A DNA stretch of 64,000 nucleotides from Bradyrhizobium sp. C9 (GTDB lineage Bacteria > Pseudomonadota > Alphaproteobacteria > Rhizobiales > Xanthobacteraceae): positions 62,001-126,000 of the forward strand of contig NZ_NWTG01000007.1 in assembly GCF_002532045.1 (NCBI RefSeq), given 5' to 3'. A program made the position numbers and the translations under genes. Below the pieces are notes generated by a model. The model did no database searches and was not told where the DNA came from. It saw only the letters and a program-made list of their open reading frames with translations. Positions within the stretch are counted from its first letter, which is position 1; every line of letters begins with the position of its first letter. Of the stretch, positions 44,151 through 52,514 are shown piece by piece.

Positions 44151-45374
44151 TCAGGCGCGGCGGGCCGCGATGTGATCGGCGAGCACGGCCGCGTCGTCGC
44201 CGACCCCCGACAGGAACGAGGATTTCATCTTCGACAGCCATTGCAGGCCGAGAAAATACAGGCCCGGCACCTCGGAGACGCCGTGGCGGTGTCGTGGTGC
44301 TCCATTGCCGTCCAACACCGGTATCTCGATCCAGTTCAGATCGAGGCCGTAGCCGGTGGCCCAGATCACGCCGCTGATCCGCTCCGTGCCGAGGTCGATG
44401 GTGCGTAGCGGCGCGGTGAGGCACGCCGGATCGGGCAGGCCGACGCGCGCCAAGGGATCGCCGGGATGATCGAGGCCGCGCGCCGCGACGAAGTCATCGA
44501 CGATCCCGAGGAACGTCGCGTAGTAGGCATCGCCATTGGCGATGTTGGTGGCGAGATCGGGCGCGATCTCGAGCACGCCGTCGCGCGCCGCCGTCACGCG
44601 GCCGAGCAGCGTCACGCCATCGGCGGCGAAGCGGCGGAAATCGATGGTGTGACCGCCATGGGCGCCGGAGATCACCGGCAGCAGCCGCGACGGGCCGCGC
44701 TGCTCGACCGGCGTCTCGTCGACGCCCATCTCGGCCAGCCACCAGAACAGGTCGCGGCCGCGATAGCGGCGCGGCAGGCGGTTGTGACGTCCGACCGAGA
44801 GGAAGACATGGCGGCCGGCGCGCACCAGCTCGTCGGTGATCTGCGCGCCCGAGGCGCCGGCGCCGATCACCAGCACCGCGCCATCAGGCAATTGCGCGGG
44901 ATTCTTGTAATCGCTGGCATGGACCTGAAACAGGCCGGGATGATCGCGCAGCACATCGGGCCGCAGCGGCCGCTGATACGGGCCGGTGGCGACGACGACG
45001 TTGCGTGCGGCGATGCGGGCGCCGGCGATCTCGGCAAGGAAGCCGCCGGCGTCGCGGCGCAGTTTTGTCACATCGACACCGCAGCGGATCGGCGGCGCGA
45101 CGAAGGCGGCGTAATCCTCGATGAAGGCGATGATGGATGCGGTGTCCGAAAAGCCGTCGGGATCGCTGTGCGGATACGCAAACTCCGGCAGCCGCACCGA
45201 CCAGTTGGGAAACTGGAACATCAATCCGTCCCAGCGCTCGCTGCGCCAGCGCTCGGCGATCCGCCGCCGCTCCAGCACCAGATGGGCGATGCCGCGCTGC
45301 TTCAGCCGATGGCTCATGGTGAGCCCGGCCTGGCCGCCGCCGATCACCAGCGTGTCGATGGTCTCCTCACGCAT
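44151..45374 (-). CDS. FAD-dependent monooxygenase (CzcO-like flavoprotein)
   Basis: A 407-residue flavoprotein with the FAD-binding GGGQAG motif (VIGGGQAGLTMSHRL) at the start and a second dinucleotide motif VIGAGASGAQITDEL near residue 170 for NADPH. The conserved VIWATGYGLDLNWI is near the C-terminus. It belongs to the flavin-containing/Baeyer-Villiger-like group. Its start overlaps the end of the LysR gene by eight bases, so the two are cotranscribed. Substrate unknown. The frame to 45638 is an over-extension. Confidence 0.88.
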   Translation of the reverse strand: MREETIDTLVIGGGQAGLTMSHRLKQRGIAHLVLERRRIAERWRSERWDGLMFQFPNWSVRLPEFAYPHSDPDGFSDTASIIAFIEDYAAFVAPPIRCGVDVTKLRRDAGGFLAEIAGARIAARNVVVATGPYQRPLRPDVLRDHPGLFQVHASDYKNPAQLPDGAVLVIGAGASGAQITDELVRAGRHVFLSVGRHNRLPRRYRGRDLFWWLAEMGVDETPVEQRGPSRLLPVISGAHGGHTIDFRRFAADGVTLLGRVTAARDGVLEIAPDLATNIANGDAYYATFLGIVDDFVAARGLDHPGDPLARVGLPDPACLTAPLRTIDLGTERISGVIWATGYGLDLNWIEIPVLDGNGAPRHRHGVSEVPGLYFLGLQWLSKMKSSFLSGVGDDAAVLADHIAARRA

Positions 45375-46269
45375 TGCGCGCTCCCTTGCGGCGCGCGGCC
45401 GGTTCCGCGGCGGCACGGATGATCCAGCGCCGGAATGCGGCGAAATCGCGCTGCTCGGCGTGGAAGCCGCGATAGACCAGATACCAGCGCATGCCCTTCG
45501 GCACGCTGAGCGCAAACGGCGCCACCAGCCGGCCGGCGGCGAGATCGTCATCGATATAGGGCCGGATGCCCATCGCGATCCCGAGCCCGTCGCTGGCTGC
45601 CTGCAGCGCCTGGCCGTAGAACTGGAATTCCGGCCCACGCGCCGTCACGCGGGGCACGCCCGCAGCCTTCAGCCAGGACGGCCAGTCGTCGGGCGAATGC
45701 GCGACGCGGATCAGGCTCGGTCCCTTGAGGTCGGCAGGACGCTTCAGGGTGTTGGCGAGCCGCGCGGTGCACACCGGCATCAGGTCGGCGGCGAACAGCG
45801 GCTCGGCGACGAGGCCGGGCCACTCGCCGTCGCCGAGCTGGATGCCGCAGCTCCAGTCGTCGGCGAACGGCACCGCCATGCCGCCGGTGGTGATCCGCAC
45901 CTCGATGTCGGGCTCCGCTTTGCGGAACTCGGCGAGGTGCGGGATCATCCATTTCAACGCAAACGTCGGGCCGACGCCGACGGTCAGCACGCGTGCGCTT
46001 GCGGACGCCGTCACCTGTGCGGTGAGGCTCGCCAGCGCGTCGAAGATCGGCGTCAGCCCGCCTTGATAGGCGCGGCCGGCCGGTGTGGTGACGAGCCGGT
46101 TGGCCTTGCGCTCGAACAGCGCGACGCCGAGCCGCTCTTCCAGGAGATGCACCATCCGGCTGATCGCTGCGGCCGAGACGTTGAGCTCGCTGCCCGCCGC
46201 CGCGAAGCTGCCGGTCCGCGCCGCGGCCTCGAATGCCTTGATGCCGTTGAGAAAGAGCAGCCGCCGCAT
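45367..46269 (-). CDS. LysR-family regulator, GcvA-like
   Basis: A 300-residue LysR protein with an N-terminal winged helix (GSFAAAGSELNVSAAAISRMV, about 20-40) and a substrate-binding domain beginning VLTVGVGPTFALKW. It precedes the monooxygenase gene on the same strand and probably regulates it. GcvA-likeness rests on the LNVSAAAISRMVHLLEERLG pattern. Confidence 0.9.
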   Translation of the reverse strand: MRRLLFLNGIKAFEAAARTGSFAAAGSELNVSAAAISRMVHLLEERLGVALFERKANRLVTTPAGRAYQGGLTPIFDALASLTAQVTASASARVLTVGVGPTFALKWMIPHLAEFRKAEPDIEVRITTGGMAVPFADDWSCGIQLGDGEWPGLVAEPLFAADLMPVCTARLANTLKRPADLKGPSLIRVAHSPDDWPSWLKAAGVPRVTARGPEFQFYGQALQAASDGLGIAMGIRPYIDDDLAAGRLVAPFALSVPKGMRWYLVYRGFHAEQRDFAAFRRWIIRAAAEPAARRKGARNA

Positions 46270-46384
46270 GAACCCTCAGGAAAACTGATGCAAGGGCAAG
46301 ATAACTCAGTTTGCCGGCAGAGGCCAAGCAGCGCAGAAATACCGGAGACGATTTTGAATCCCTGCTGACCCCGGCGAGGACCAA

Positions 46385-46618
46385 ATGACTGAAAACACCG
46401 ACGCCCTGGTGCTCGATCTCGTGGAATGGGTTGCGCGCGAGCCGCGGCCCTATGCCGAGGTGCTCGAGGTCTGGCGCACCTCTTGCCCGCGGCTGACGAT
46501 CTGGGAAGACGCGGTCGACCGCGGCTATGTCGCGCGCCGTCCCTCGGTCGAGGGCATGCGGGTGATGGTGACCGAAACCGGCGAGACTTTTTTGCGCGCG
46601 CATGGGCGGATGCATTGA
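46385..46618 (+). CDS. Small hypothetical protein
   Basis: A 77-residue protein (LVLDLVEWVAREPRPYAEVL; LTIWEDAVDRGYV; VMVTETGETFLRAHG). The pattern of helices followed by a short wing resembles a minimal winged-helix fold; DNA binding is only a guess. It stands divergent from the LysR gene. Confidence 0.7.
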   Translation: MTENTDALVLDLVEWVAREPRPYAEVLEVWRTSCPRLTIWEDAVDRGYVARRPSVEGMRVMVTETGETFLRAHGRMH

Positions 46619-46735
46619 TGGTCTATCCGCAAACGCAATCCCGGTGGGGATTCTCTCCGCGAAGCGACCCGCGGCGGCACCCCAACCCCGACCCTCCCCC
46701 GCAAGCGGGAGAGGGAGCGCAATCCCGCTGCGGCC

Positions 46736-47368
46736 CTAGCGCGCGGGCTCGGCGAGCCGCGGCCGGATGATCTCGACCAAGCGGTCGGCCGACGTGCCCG
46801 GCGGAAAGAAGCCGAGATAATTGCCGTCGCGGTCCATCAGGTAGATGTAGGCGGTGTGATCGACGGTGTAGTCGCCGTCCTTGAGCGGCACGCGGGCGTA
46901 GTAAACCTTGTAGGCATCGGCGACCTTGCGGATCGCATCATCGCTGCCGGTCAGCCCGATCAGCCGCGGGTGAAACAGCGGCACGTACTCCGCGAGATGC
47001 GCAGCGGTGTCGCGCGCGGGATCGACCGTGATGAAGATCGGCTGCACCTGATCGCCGTCGGGGCCGAGCTTGTCGAGCGCCAGCCCAATTGCCTGCAGAT
47101 CGGTCGGGCAGACGTCGGGGCAATAGGTGAAGCCGAAATAGACCAGCATCAGCTTGCCGCGGAACTCCGTGTCGGTGCGCGCATGGCCGGCCTGATCGGT
47201 CAGCGCGAACGGACCGCCGACCGGCTCCCTGTTCCACATCAGGATGTCCATGATCTCGGCGGCCGAACGCGTCGATTGCTGTGGCGCATCGCCGGCCAGC
47301 GCGGACGCCAGCGCCAGCCACAGGCCGGCGCCGGCGCATGCAACAATACGCAAGATCGGTCGGGTCAT
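46736..47368 (-). CDS. Sco1/SenC-family copper chaperone or thiol protein
   Basis: A 210-residue protein with an N-terminal signal/anchor and the thioredoxin-like Sco fold. The copper-binding CPDVC motif is in VYFGFTYCPDVCPTDLQAIG and the third ligand His in YTVDHTAYIY. Sco proteins deliver copper to the CuA centre of cytochrome oxidase. The ATG overlaps the stop of the metallohydrolase gene (ATGA). Confidence 0.92.
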   Translation of the reverse strand: MTRPILRIVACAGAGLWLALASALAGDAPQQSTRSAAEIMDILMWNREPVGGPFALTDQAGHARTDTEFRGKLMLVYFGFTYCPDVCPTDLQAIGLALDKLGPDGDQVQPIFITVDPARDTAAHLAEYVPLFHPRLIGLTGSDDAIRKVADAYKVYYARVPLKDGDYTVDHTAYIYLMDRDGNYLGFFPPGTSADRLVEIIRPRLAEPAR

Positions 47369-48480
47369 ATGCCGAAGGAGAGGCGGCTGCCGGTTGTCGT
47401 GACCAGCACCTTGTCGCCCATCTGCGCGGTCGCCTCCTGCACGAAGTTGAGCCCGGAGCAATGCATCGGGACCACCACGTCAGGGTCGAGCTTCTTGATC
47501 TCGGCGACCACCTCGGTGAGGTAGTCCTTCGGCGCCGGTCCGAGATGGAAGCCGCCGACGATCGCATGCACCTTCTGGATGCCTGAGACCTCCTGCGCCT
47601 GCTTGACCGAATTGACGATGCCGACATGGCCGCAGGACGAGATCACGACGAGGCCGAAGTCCCGCACGTTGAAGCAGGTCGCGTGTTCGTGGATGTGCTC
47701 GTCGGGCACGATCTTGCCTTCCATCTCGGCCGGCAGATAGTGGCCGGCGTTGCAGCCGAGCCCGTCCTTCATGCTGAACTCGACCCAGGTGTTGGGCAGC
47801 ACGCGCTCGATGCTGCGGCGGTTGATCTTGCCGGTCGTGAAGGCGTGGCCGGCGATCACGGTCGGGGTCTCGCACAGCACGGTGGTGATGCGTTGCGACG
47901 CGAGCTGGCGCCGGTCCAGCGTGCCGAAATCGGTGAACTGGCCTTTGGTTGGCGTTGCGCTGACCCGGTGGCAGAAATTGTCCTCGCCGCCGGCATAGAG
48001 CTTGACGTCAGCCGGCAGCTTGTCGCGGAATTTGTCGAGGAAGCCGTTGAGGCCGCCGAAATGGTCGTAGTGCCCGTGGCTCACGATCAGCGCGTCGATC
48101 TTCGCCGGGTCGACGCCGACCAGCGCCATGTTGTTGAGCAGCACTTCGGGCGTGTAGCCATAGTCGAGCATCAGCGTGCGCTGGCTGCCCTTGGCCTCCG
48201 ACTCCAGCCACAGCGACAGGCCCCATTCATTGTGCAGCGACTTCTGGTAGTCGGCGGTGCGCGGCGGCGGTGCGATCGTAACGCCGCCGGACTGCTTCGG
48301 CTTGAAGAACAGGTCGTAGCTGGAATCGACCAGCACGCGGATCGAGAGCTTGTCGACGGTCGGCACCTCGATCGGCGCCGCACTCGCGATCTCGACGCAG
48401 GAGAATGCGCCCGCAGCCGCGGCGCCGGCGAGTGCCGCGGAGCCCTTCAGGAAATCACGTCGTGCCAGATCCTTGATCAT
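47365..48480 (-). CDS. Exported MBL-fold metallohydrolase
   Basis: A 371-residue protein with a twin-arginine signal (ARRDFLKGSAALAGAAAAG). The metallo-beta-lactamase motif HGHYDHFGG is near residue 134, with later metal ligands in SSCGHVG and a C-terminal PMHCSG. It resembles the group annotated as dihydropterin ribofuranosylaminobenzene phosphate synthase-like hydrolases, though substrate is unknown. It is cotranscribed with the Sco1 gene. Export in folded form suggests a metal loaded in the cytoplasm. Confidence 0.85.
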   Translation of the reverse strand: MIKDLARRDFLKGSAALAGAAAAGAFSCVEIASAAPIEVPTVDKLSIRVLVDSSYDLFFKPKQSGGVTIAPPPRTADYQKSLHNEWGLSLWLESEAKGSQRTLMLDYGYTPEVLLNNMALVGVDPAKIDALIVSHGHYDHFGGLNGFLDKFRDKLPADVKLYAGGEDNFCHRVSATPTKGQFTDFGTLDRRQLASQRITTVLCETPTVIAGHAFTTGKINRRSIERVLPNTWVEFSMKDGLGCNAGHYLPAEMEGKIVPDEHIHEHATCFNVRDFGLVVISSCGHVGIVNSVKQAQEVSGIQKVHAIVGGFHLGPAPKDYLTEVVAEIKKLDPDVVVPMHCSGLNFVQEATAQMGDKVLVTTTGSRLSFGI

Positions 48481-48685
48481 CGCAATTCCTCCCTTTGCAA
48501 AACATCGTCATGAAAACAAAATCAAACTGTTCGGACAGCCTAGGCCCGATCGCGCATCCGCTCAATTGGTTGATCACAATTGCGCGCGGATGGCAGCCTG
48601 CACCATTGACTTGGCATCCGGATTATTCAAATTCATGCAAACGCATCTTTCACTGCGCGACATCTCCGACAACAGGATCACGCCC

Positions 48686-49393
48686 ATGATCGATCTCCAC
48701 TATTGGTCCACGCCGAACGGCCACAAGATCACGATGTTCCTCGAAGAGACCGGACTGGAATACAAGATCTTCCCGGTGAACATCGGCAAGGGCGATCAGT
48801 TCAAGCCGGATTTCCTGCAGGTCGCGCCGAACAACCGCATTCCGGCCATCGTCGATCACACGCCGAAGGGCGGCGGCAAGCCGATCTCCCTGTTCGAATC
48901 CGGCGCCATCCTGCTCTATCTCGCCGAGAAGACCGGAAAATTCCTGCCCGAGGATCTCTATGGCCGCTATGACGCGATCCAGTGGACGTTCTGGCAGATG
49001 GGCGGGCTCGGGCCGATGGCCGGGCAGAACCATCACTTCCGCAACTATGCGGTCGAGAAGCTGCCTTACGCGATCGACCGCTATGTCAACGAGACCAACC
49101 GGCTCTACGGCGTGCTCAACAAGCGGCTCGCCGACCGCGAATTCATCGCCGGCGGCTATTCGATCGCCGACATGGCGAGCTATCCCTGGGTCGTGCCCTA
49201 TAAGAACCAGGGCCAGGAGATCGACGACTTCCCGCATCTGAAGCGGTGGCTGGAGACGATCGGCAAGCGCCCGGCGACCGAACGCGCCTATGCCAAGGCG
49301 AAGGAGGTCAACCCGAATTTCGGCCAGCCCGCGATCCGCACCGAGGAAGAGCGCAAGCTGCTGTTCGGACAGACCGCCGCGGTGGTGCGATAG
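48686..49393 (+). CDS. Glutathione S-transferase family protein (YfcG/Nu type)
   Basis: A 235-residue protein. The N-terminal thioredoxin domain begins IDLHYWSTPNGHKITMFLEE, the TPNGHK element of the Nu-class (YfcG/YghU) enzymes that act as disulfide reductases. SLFESGAILLYLAEK binds glutathione. The C-terminal helical domain runs to residue 210. The ATG at 48686 is used; the longer frame to 48350 has no support. Confidence 0.9.
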   Translation: MIDLHYWSTPNGHKITMFLEETGLEYKIFPVNIGKGDQFKPDFLQVAPNNRIPAIVDHTPKGGGKPISLFESGAILLYLAEKTGKFLPEDLYGRYDAIQWTFWQMGGLGPMAGQNHHFRNYAVEKLPYAIDRYVNETNRLYGVLNKRLADREFIAGGYSIADMASYPWVVPYKNQGQEIDDFPHLKRWLETIGKRPATERAYAKAKEVNPNFGQPAIRTEEERKLLFGQTAAVVR

Positions 49394-49410
49394 GGCGCGG
49401 CTCTCTCCTC

Positions 49411-49530
49411 GTCATTGCGAGGAGCGAAGCGACGAAGCAATCCATCTTTCCACATCTGCGGATCGATGGATTGCTTCGCGGAGCCTGTCATCCGGCGGCG
49501 CTTCGCGCCGACCGGGTGGCTCGCAATGAC
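49411..49530. repeat. Palindromic intergenic element
   Basis: Nested inverted repeats: GTCATTGCGAG (49411-49421) with CTCGCAATGAC (49520-49530), and GAAGCAATCCATC (49434-49446) with GATGGATTGCTTC (49465-49477). The sequence is a familiar bradyrhizobial dispersed palindrome. Confidence 0.8.
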
Positions 49531-49549
49531 CGATGTGGAACCAGCGCAG

Positions 49550-50341
49550 TCACGCCCCGACATACTTCGCCGGCCGCCGTTCCTTCCACGCCGCGAGCCC
49601 CTCGGCGAGGTCGCGGCTCGGCACCAGCGCGGCGAACTGCTCGCTCTCGACCAAGAGGCCCTCGGCAATCGGCATGTTGAGCCCGCGCGTCACTGCGGTG
49701 ATGGTGCCGGCGACGGAGCCGGGCGAATGCCTGGTGATGCGGCCGGCGAGTTCGCGCGCGGCGCTCAGCAATTGATCATGCGGCACGATCCGGTTGACCA
49801 GCCCGATCTCGCGGGCGTGCTCGGGTGGGAACGGATCGCCTGCCAGCAGCAACTCGAGGCCGCGCTTGCGGCCCGCCAGCCGCGGCAGCCGCTGCGTGCC
49901 GCCGAAGGTCGGTGGCATGCCGAGCTTGATCTCGGGTTTTGCAAACAGCGCGCGGTCGCTGGCGATGGCGAGGTGGACGGCTTCCGTGATCTCGCAGCCG
50001 CCGCCGAAGGCGAGCCCGTTGACCGCGGCGATCACGGGCTTCTTGAATGCCTCCAGCCGCGCGGTCATGGCCTGGCCGCGGCGGACGAAGTCGCGCACCG
50101 CGACCGCGGCGCCCTGTTTCACGCTTTCCGAAAACTCCTTGATGTCGGCGCCCGCCGAAAAGGCGCGCTCGCCGGCGCCGGTCAGGATCACGGCGCGCAC
50201 GCTTGCGTCGCCCTCGATGCGGTCGAGCACCGCCATCAGCTGATCGATCAGCGCGTAATTGAGCGCGTTGAGCTGCGCCGGGCGGTTCAGGGTGATCAGG
50301 GCGATCCCGTCGTCGATGGCGAGCAGGATGGGGTCGGGCAT
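49550..50341 (-). CDS. Enoyl-CoA hydratase/isomerase family protein
   Basis: A 263-residue crotonase-fold protein. The CoA-binding oxyanion regions are RAFSAGADIKEF (about 60-71) and NGLAFGGGCEITEAVHLAIA, with PEIKLGMPPTFGGTQRLPRL following. The second catalytic glutamate is in the expected CEITEA/PEIKLG stretch. Likely acts in fatty or aromatic acyl-CoA breakdown. It is divergent from a TetR gene, with an operator-like palindrome between. Confidence 0.9.
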   Translation of the reverse strand: MPDPILLAIDDGIALITLNRPAQLNALNYALIDQLMAVLDRIEGDASVRAVILTGAGERAFSAGADIKEFSESVKQGAAVAVRDFVRRGQAMTARLEAFKKPVIAAVNGLAFGGGCEITEAVHLAIASDRALFAKPEIKLGMPPTFGGTQRLPRLAGRKRGLELLLAGDPFPPEHAREIGLVNRIVPHDQLLSAARELAGRITRHSPGSVAGTITAVTRGLNMPIAEGLLVESEQFAALVPSRDLAEGLAAWKERRPAKYVGA

Positions 50342-50397
50342 GGCGCAGTCTCCGGCATGGATGTTCGTGGGCCGAACCTAGAGGCTGGCGGAGTTTG

Positions 50398-50421
50398 TGT
50401 ATATTCACTGGTTAGTATACA
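50398..50421. promoter_or_regulatory. Operator-like palindrome before the TetR gene
   Basis: TGTATA-N12-TATACA lies in the 87-base gap between the divergent enoyl-CoA hydratase and TetR genes, ending seven bases before the TetR ATG. Probable autoregulatory site. Confidence 0.55.
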
Positions 50422-50428
50422 TAGACGG

Positions 50429-51025
50429 ATGCCCAGACCCTCCGAACCCACCCGCGAGCGCATCATCCAGGCGGCGAATTCGCTGTTCTACAGCGAAGGC
50501 ATCCGCCGCGTCAGCGTCGACGAGGTCGCCGCCAAGGCCGGCCTCACCAAGCGCACGCTGTATTATCACTTCAAGAGCAAGGACGATCTGGTCGCCGCCT
50601 ATCTCGCCGCGCGCGACCAGCCCAATCTCGCGCTGTTCCGCAAATGGTTCGCGGAGGCCGAGGGCGGGCTGCCGGTGAAGGTCGAGGCGATCTTCAAGAA
50701 CCTGGCGCGCTCGGCGCGGCATCCGAAGTGGAAAGGCTGCGGATTCCTGCGCACCTCGGCCGAGCTTGCCAACATGCCCGGCCATCCCGCGATCCGGATC
50801 GGCGCCGCGCACAAGAAGAAGTTCGAGGACTGGCTGCGCGCGGCCTTCGCAGAGCAGCGCATCGCTGATCCGCTGAAACTCGCGCGGCAGATCCTGCTGC
50901 TGCTGGACGGCTCGTTCGCCGTCGTGCTGCTGCATCGCGACGCCAGCTATATGGAAACGGCGGGCGAGGCCGCACGCACGCTGATCGAGACGGCGCTGGC
51001 GAAGCCGGGACGCAAGCGGGGCTAG
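50429..51025 (+). CDS. TetR-family transcription regulator
   Basis: A 198-residue protein. The N-terminal HTH is clear: RERIIQAANSLFYSEGIRRV then VAAKAGLTKRTLYYHFKSKDDLV. The C-terminal ligand domain has a cysteine (WKGCGFLRTSAELANMPGHP) typical of a TetR subgroup near oxidoreductase or CoA genes. Likely represses itself and the divergent hydratase gene. Confidence 0.92.
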   Translation: MPRPSEPTRERIIQAANSLFYSEGIRRVSVDEVAAKAGLTKRTLYYHFKSKDDLVAAYLAARDQPNLALFRKWFAEAEGGLPVKVEAIFKNLARSARHPKWKGCGFLRTSAELANMPGHPAIRIGAAHKKKFEDWLRAAFAEQRIADPLKLARQILLLLDGSFAVVLLHRDASYMETAGEAARTLIETALAKPGRKRG

Positions 51026-51130
51026 GGTGTGCACCGCATAATGGCCGCGTTCGCTGCGGTCGCAAGGAGACGACAAGCAATCCGATCTGAATGTGTTGTC
51101 GTCTTTGGACCAGCAACAGTCTTCCGTATG

Positions 51131-51484
51131 TCATCCTCCTCGCCGAAAGGTCTTCCAAGCCAGAAGAACAGCGGCAAGAATCGAGATGGCACAAAAGGCG
51201 CTGGTCCCCAACATGCGGACCCCTGGACGCGGTTCGTTGATCCACACGAGGGCGGCCAGACACAGAAACGCCGGGACTGCGCAAGCTTGTGTAGCGATGT
51301 ATTGCTTCCGCAATGCCGCCGGCGCACGGGGACTCCAGATGAATTCCTCGACCTCAAATCTGCGAGAAAAGGTGTCTATCGGCTCCTGGGGATACGACTT
51401 TGCGAGCTCCGCCATCACGGACATGAATCCCCATCCGGCAATGCCGATGAGCGTGATGGCAAGCAAGGACAAGAGGAGCGACAT
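51131..51484 (-). CDS. Hypothetical membrane protein
   Basis: A 117-residue protein with helices at about 1-22, 65-82 and 92-110 and a polar loop (AKSYPQEPIDTFSRRFEVEE) between the first two. Not recognised. Confidence 0.7.
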   Translation of the reverse strand: MSLLLSLLAITLIGIAGWGFMSVMAELAKSYPQEPIDTFSRRFEVEEFIWSPRAPAALRKQYIATQACAVPAFLCLAALVWINEPRPGVRMLGTSAFCAISILAAVLLAWKTFRRGG

Positions 51485-51525
51485 CTGTCATCCGTACCAT
51501 CTGCGAAATGAGCCTGAATAGATCG

Positions 51526-52200
51526 CTAAAGCGCGCCGCGCGCATGCAGCAGCGCCAGCACCGCGTTGAGATCCGGCAGCACTGCCGCGCATTTCGCGCG
51601 GGTCGCTTCGGTCGGCGGCGCCATGTCGGGCACCATCAGCGTGATGGCGCCCGCGGCGTGGGCGGCCGTGACGCCGTGGTTGGAGTCTTCCACGGCGATG
51701 CAGGCCGCCGGCGTCACGTCGAGCCGCGCGGCCGCCTTCAGATAGAGCTCCGGGTCCGGCTTGCCATGGGTCACGTCGTCGAGTGTCAGCAGTGTCTCGA
51801 AGCGATCGCGGATTCCGGCGAGCGTGAGATGACGCTCGGCCGTGCGGCGGGATGACGAGGTCACGATCGCGGTCCGGCAGTCGGCGGCGGCAAGGCCGTC
51901 GAGCAGCGCGAGCGTGCCGGGCTTGAGCGGCAGGCCGGCATCGAACATGCGGTCGCGGGTGACGATGAAGGCACGATTGACGGCCTCGAGCGGAAACGCC
52001 GCGCCGTAATGATCGCGCAGCATCGCCTCGCAGACCGGACCGGGAAGGCCGACCATCGAATGGCACAGCGCAACGACGTCATCGGTGTAGCCGCACGCAT
52101 TCAGCGCCGCGACCAGGCTGTCGAAATAGACCTTCTCGGTGTCGAGCAGCGTGCCGTCCATGTCGAGCAGGACGGCGTCGACGGTCCAGGGGGCGTTCAC
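51526..52200 (-). CDS. HAD-superfamily phosphatase (phosphoglucomutase/phosphatase type)
   Basis: A 224-residue HAD protein: motif I DAVLLDMDGTLLDTE, motif II IVTSSSR, motif III/IV KPDPELYL and EDSNHGVTAAHAAG. It has the cap domain of the beta-phosphoglucomutase/sugar-phosphatase group. Start is GTG 52200, whose GTGA overlaps the stop of the CWC gene; the longer frame covers that gene and is rejected. Confidence 0.9.
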   Translation of the reverse strand: MNAPWTVDAVLLDMDGTLLDTEKVYFDSLVAALNACGYTDDVVALCHSMVGLPGPVCEAMLRDHYGAAFPLEAVNRAFIVTRDRMFDAGLPLKPGTLALLDGLAAADCRTAIVTSSSRRTAERHLTLAGIRDRFETLLTLDDVTHGKPDPELYLKAAARLDVTPAACIAVEDSNHGVTAAHAAGAITLMVPDMAPPTEATRAKCAAVLPDLNAVLALLHARGAL

Positions 52201-52412
52201 TTGGCGCTCACCGCGGCTTGCTGCTCCGCCAGTTTCCGCAAGCAGGAGGGGCACAGGCAGTCGCCGCCATCGACCGGTATCGGCAGACGGAAGCTCTCGT
52301 CGGAGCACCAGCACGATCCCGTGAGCGAGCAGGAAAATTCGCTGCCGCATGCCGTGCAGGCAAGCTGGCGCGGTGAAGTCTGTTCGAAACGATCGCTTGA
52401 CGAGAGGTCCAT
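52197..52412 (-). CDS. Cysteine-rich CWC-family protein
   Basis: A 71-residue protein with ACTACGSEFSCSLTGSCWCS and CLCPSCLRKLA, the CWC zinc-binding arrangement. Function unknown. It is translationally coupled to the phosphatase gene. Confidence 0.82.
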   Translation of the reverse strand: MDLSSSDRFEQTSPRQLACTACGSEFSCSLTGSCWCSDESFRLPIPVDGGDCLCPSCLRKLAEQQAAVSAK

Positions 52413-52514
52413 TCTAACCGCGATTTAATGCGCGAATTAATCTCGGGTTCATCCCGGACCGCGCTATGATGCCGCCAACAGATATAGCCGGGATAGGCCG
52501 TTAAGGGAATTCTG

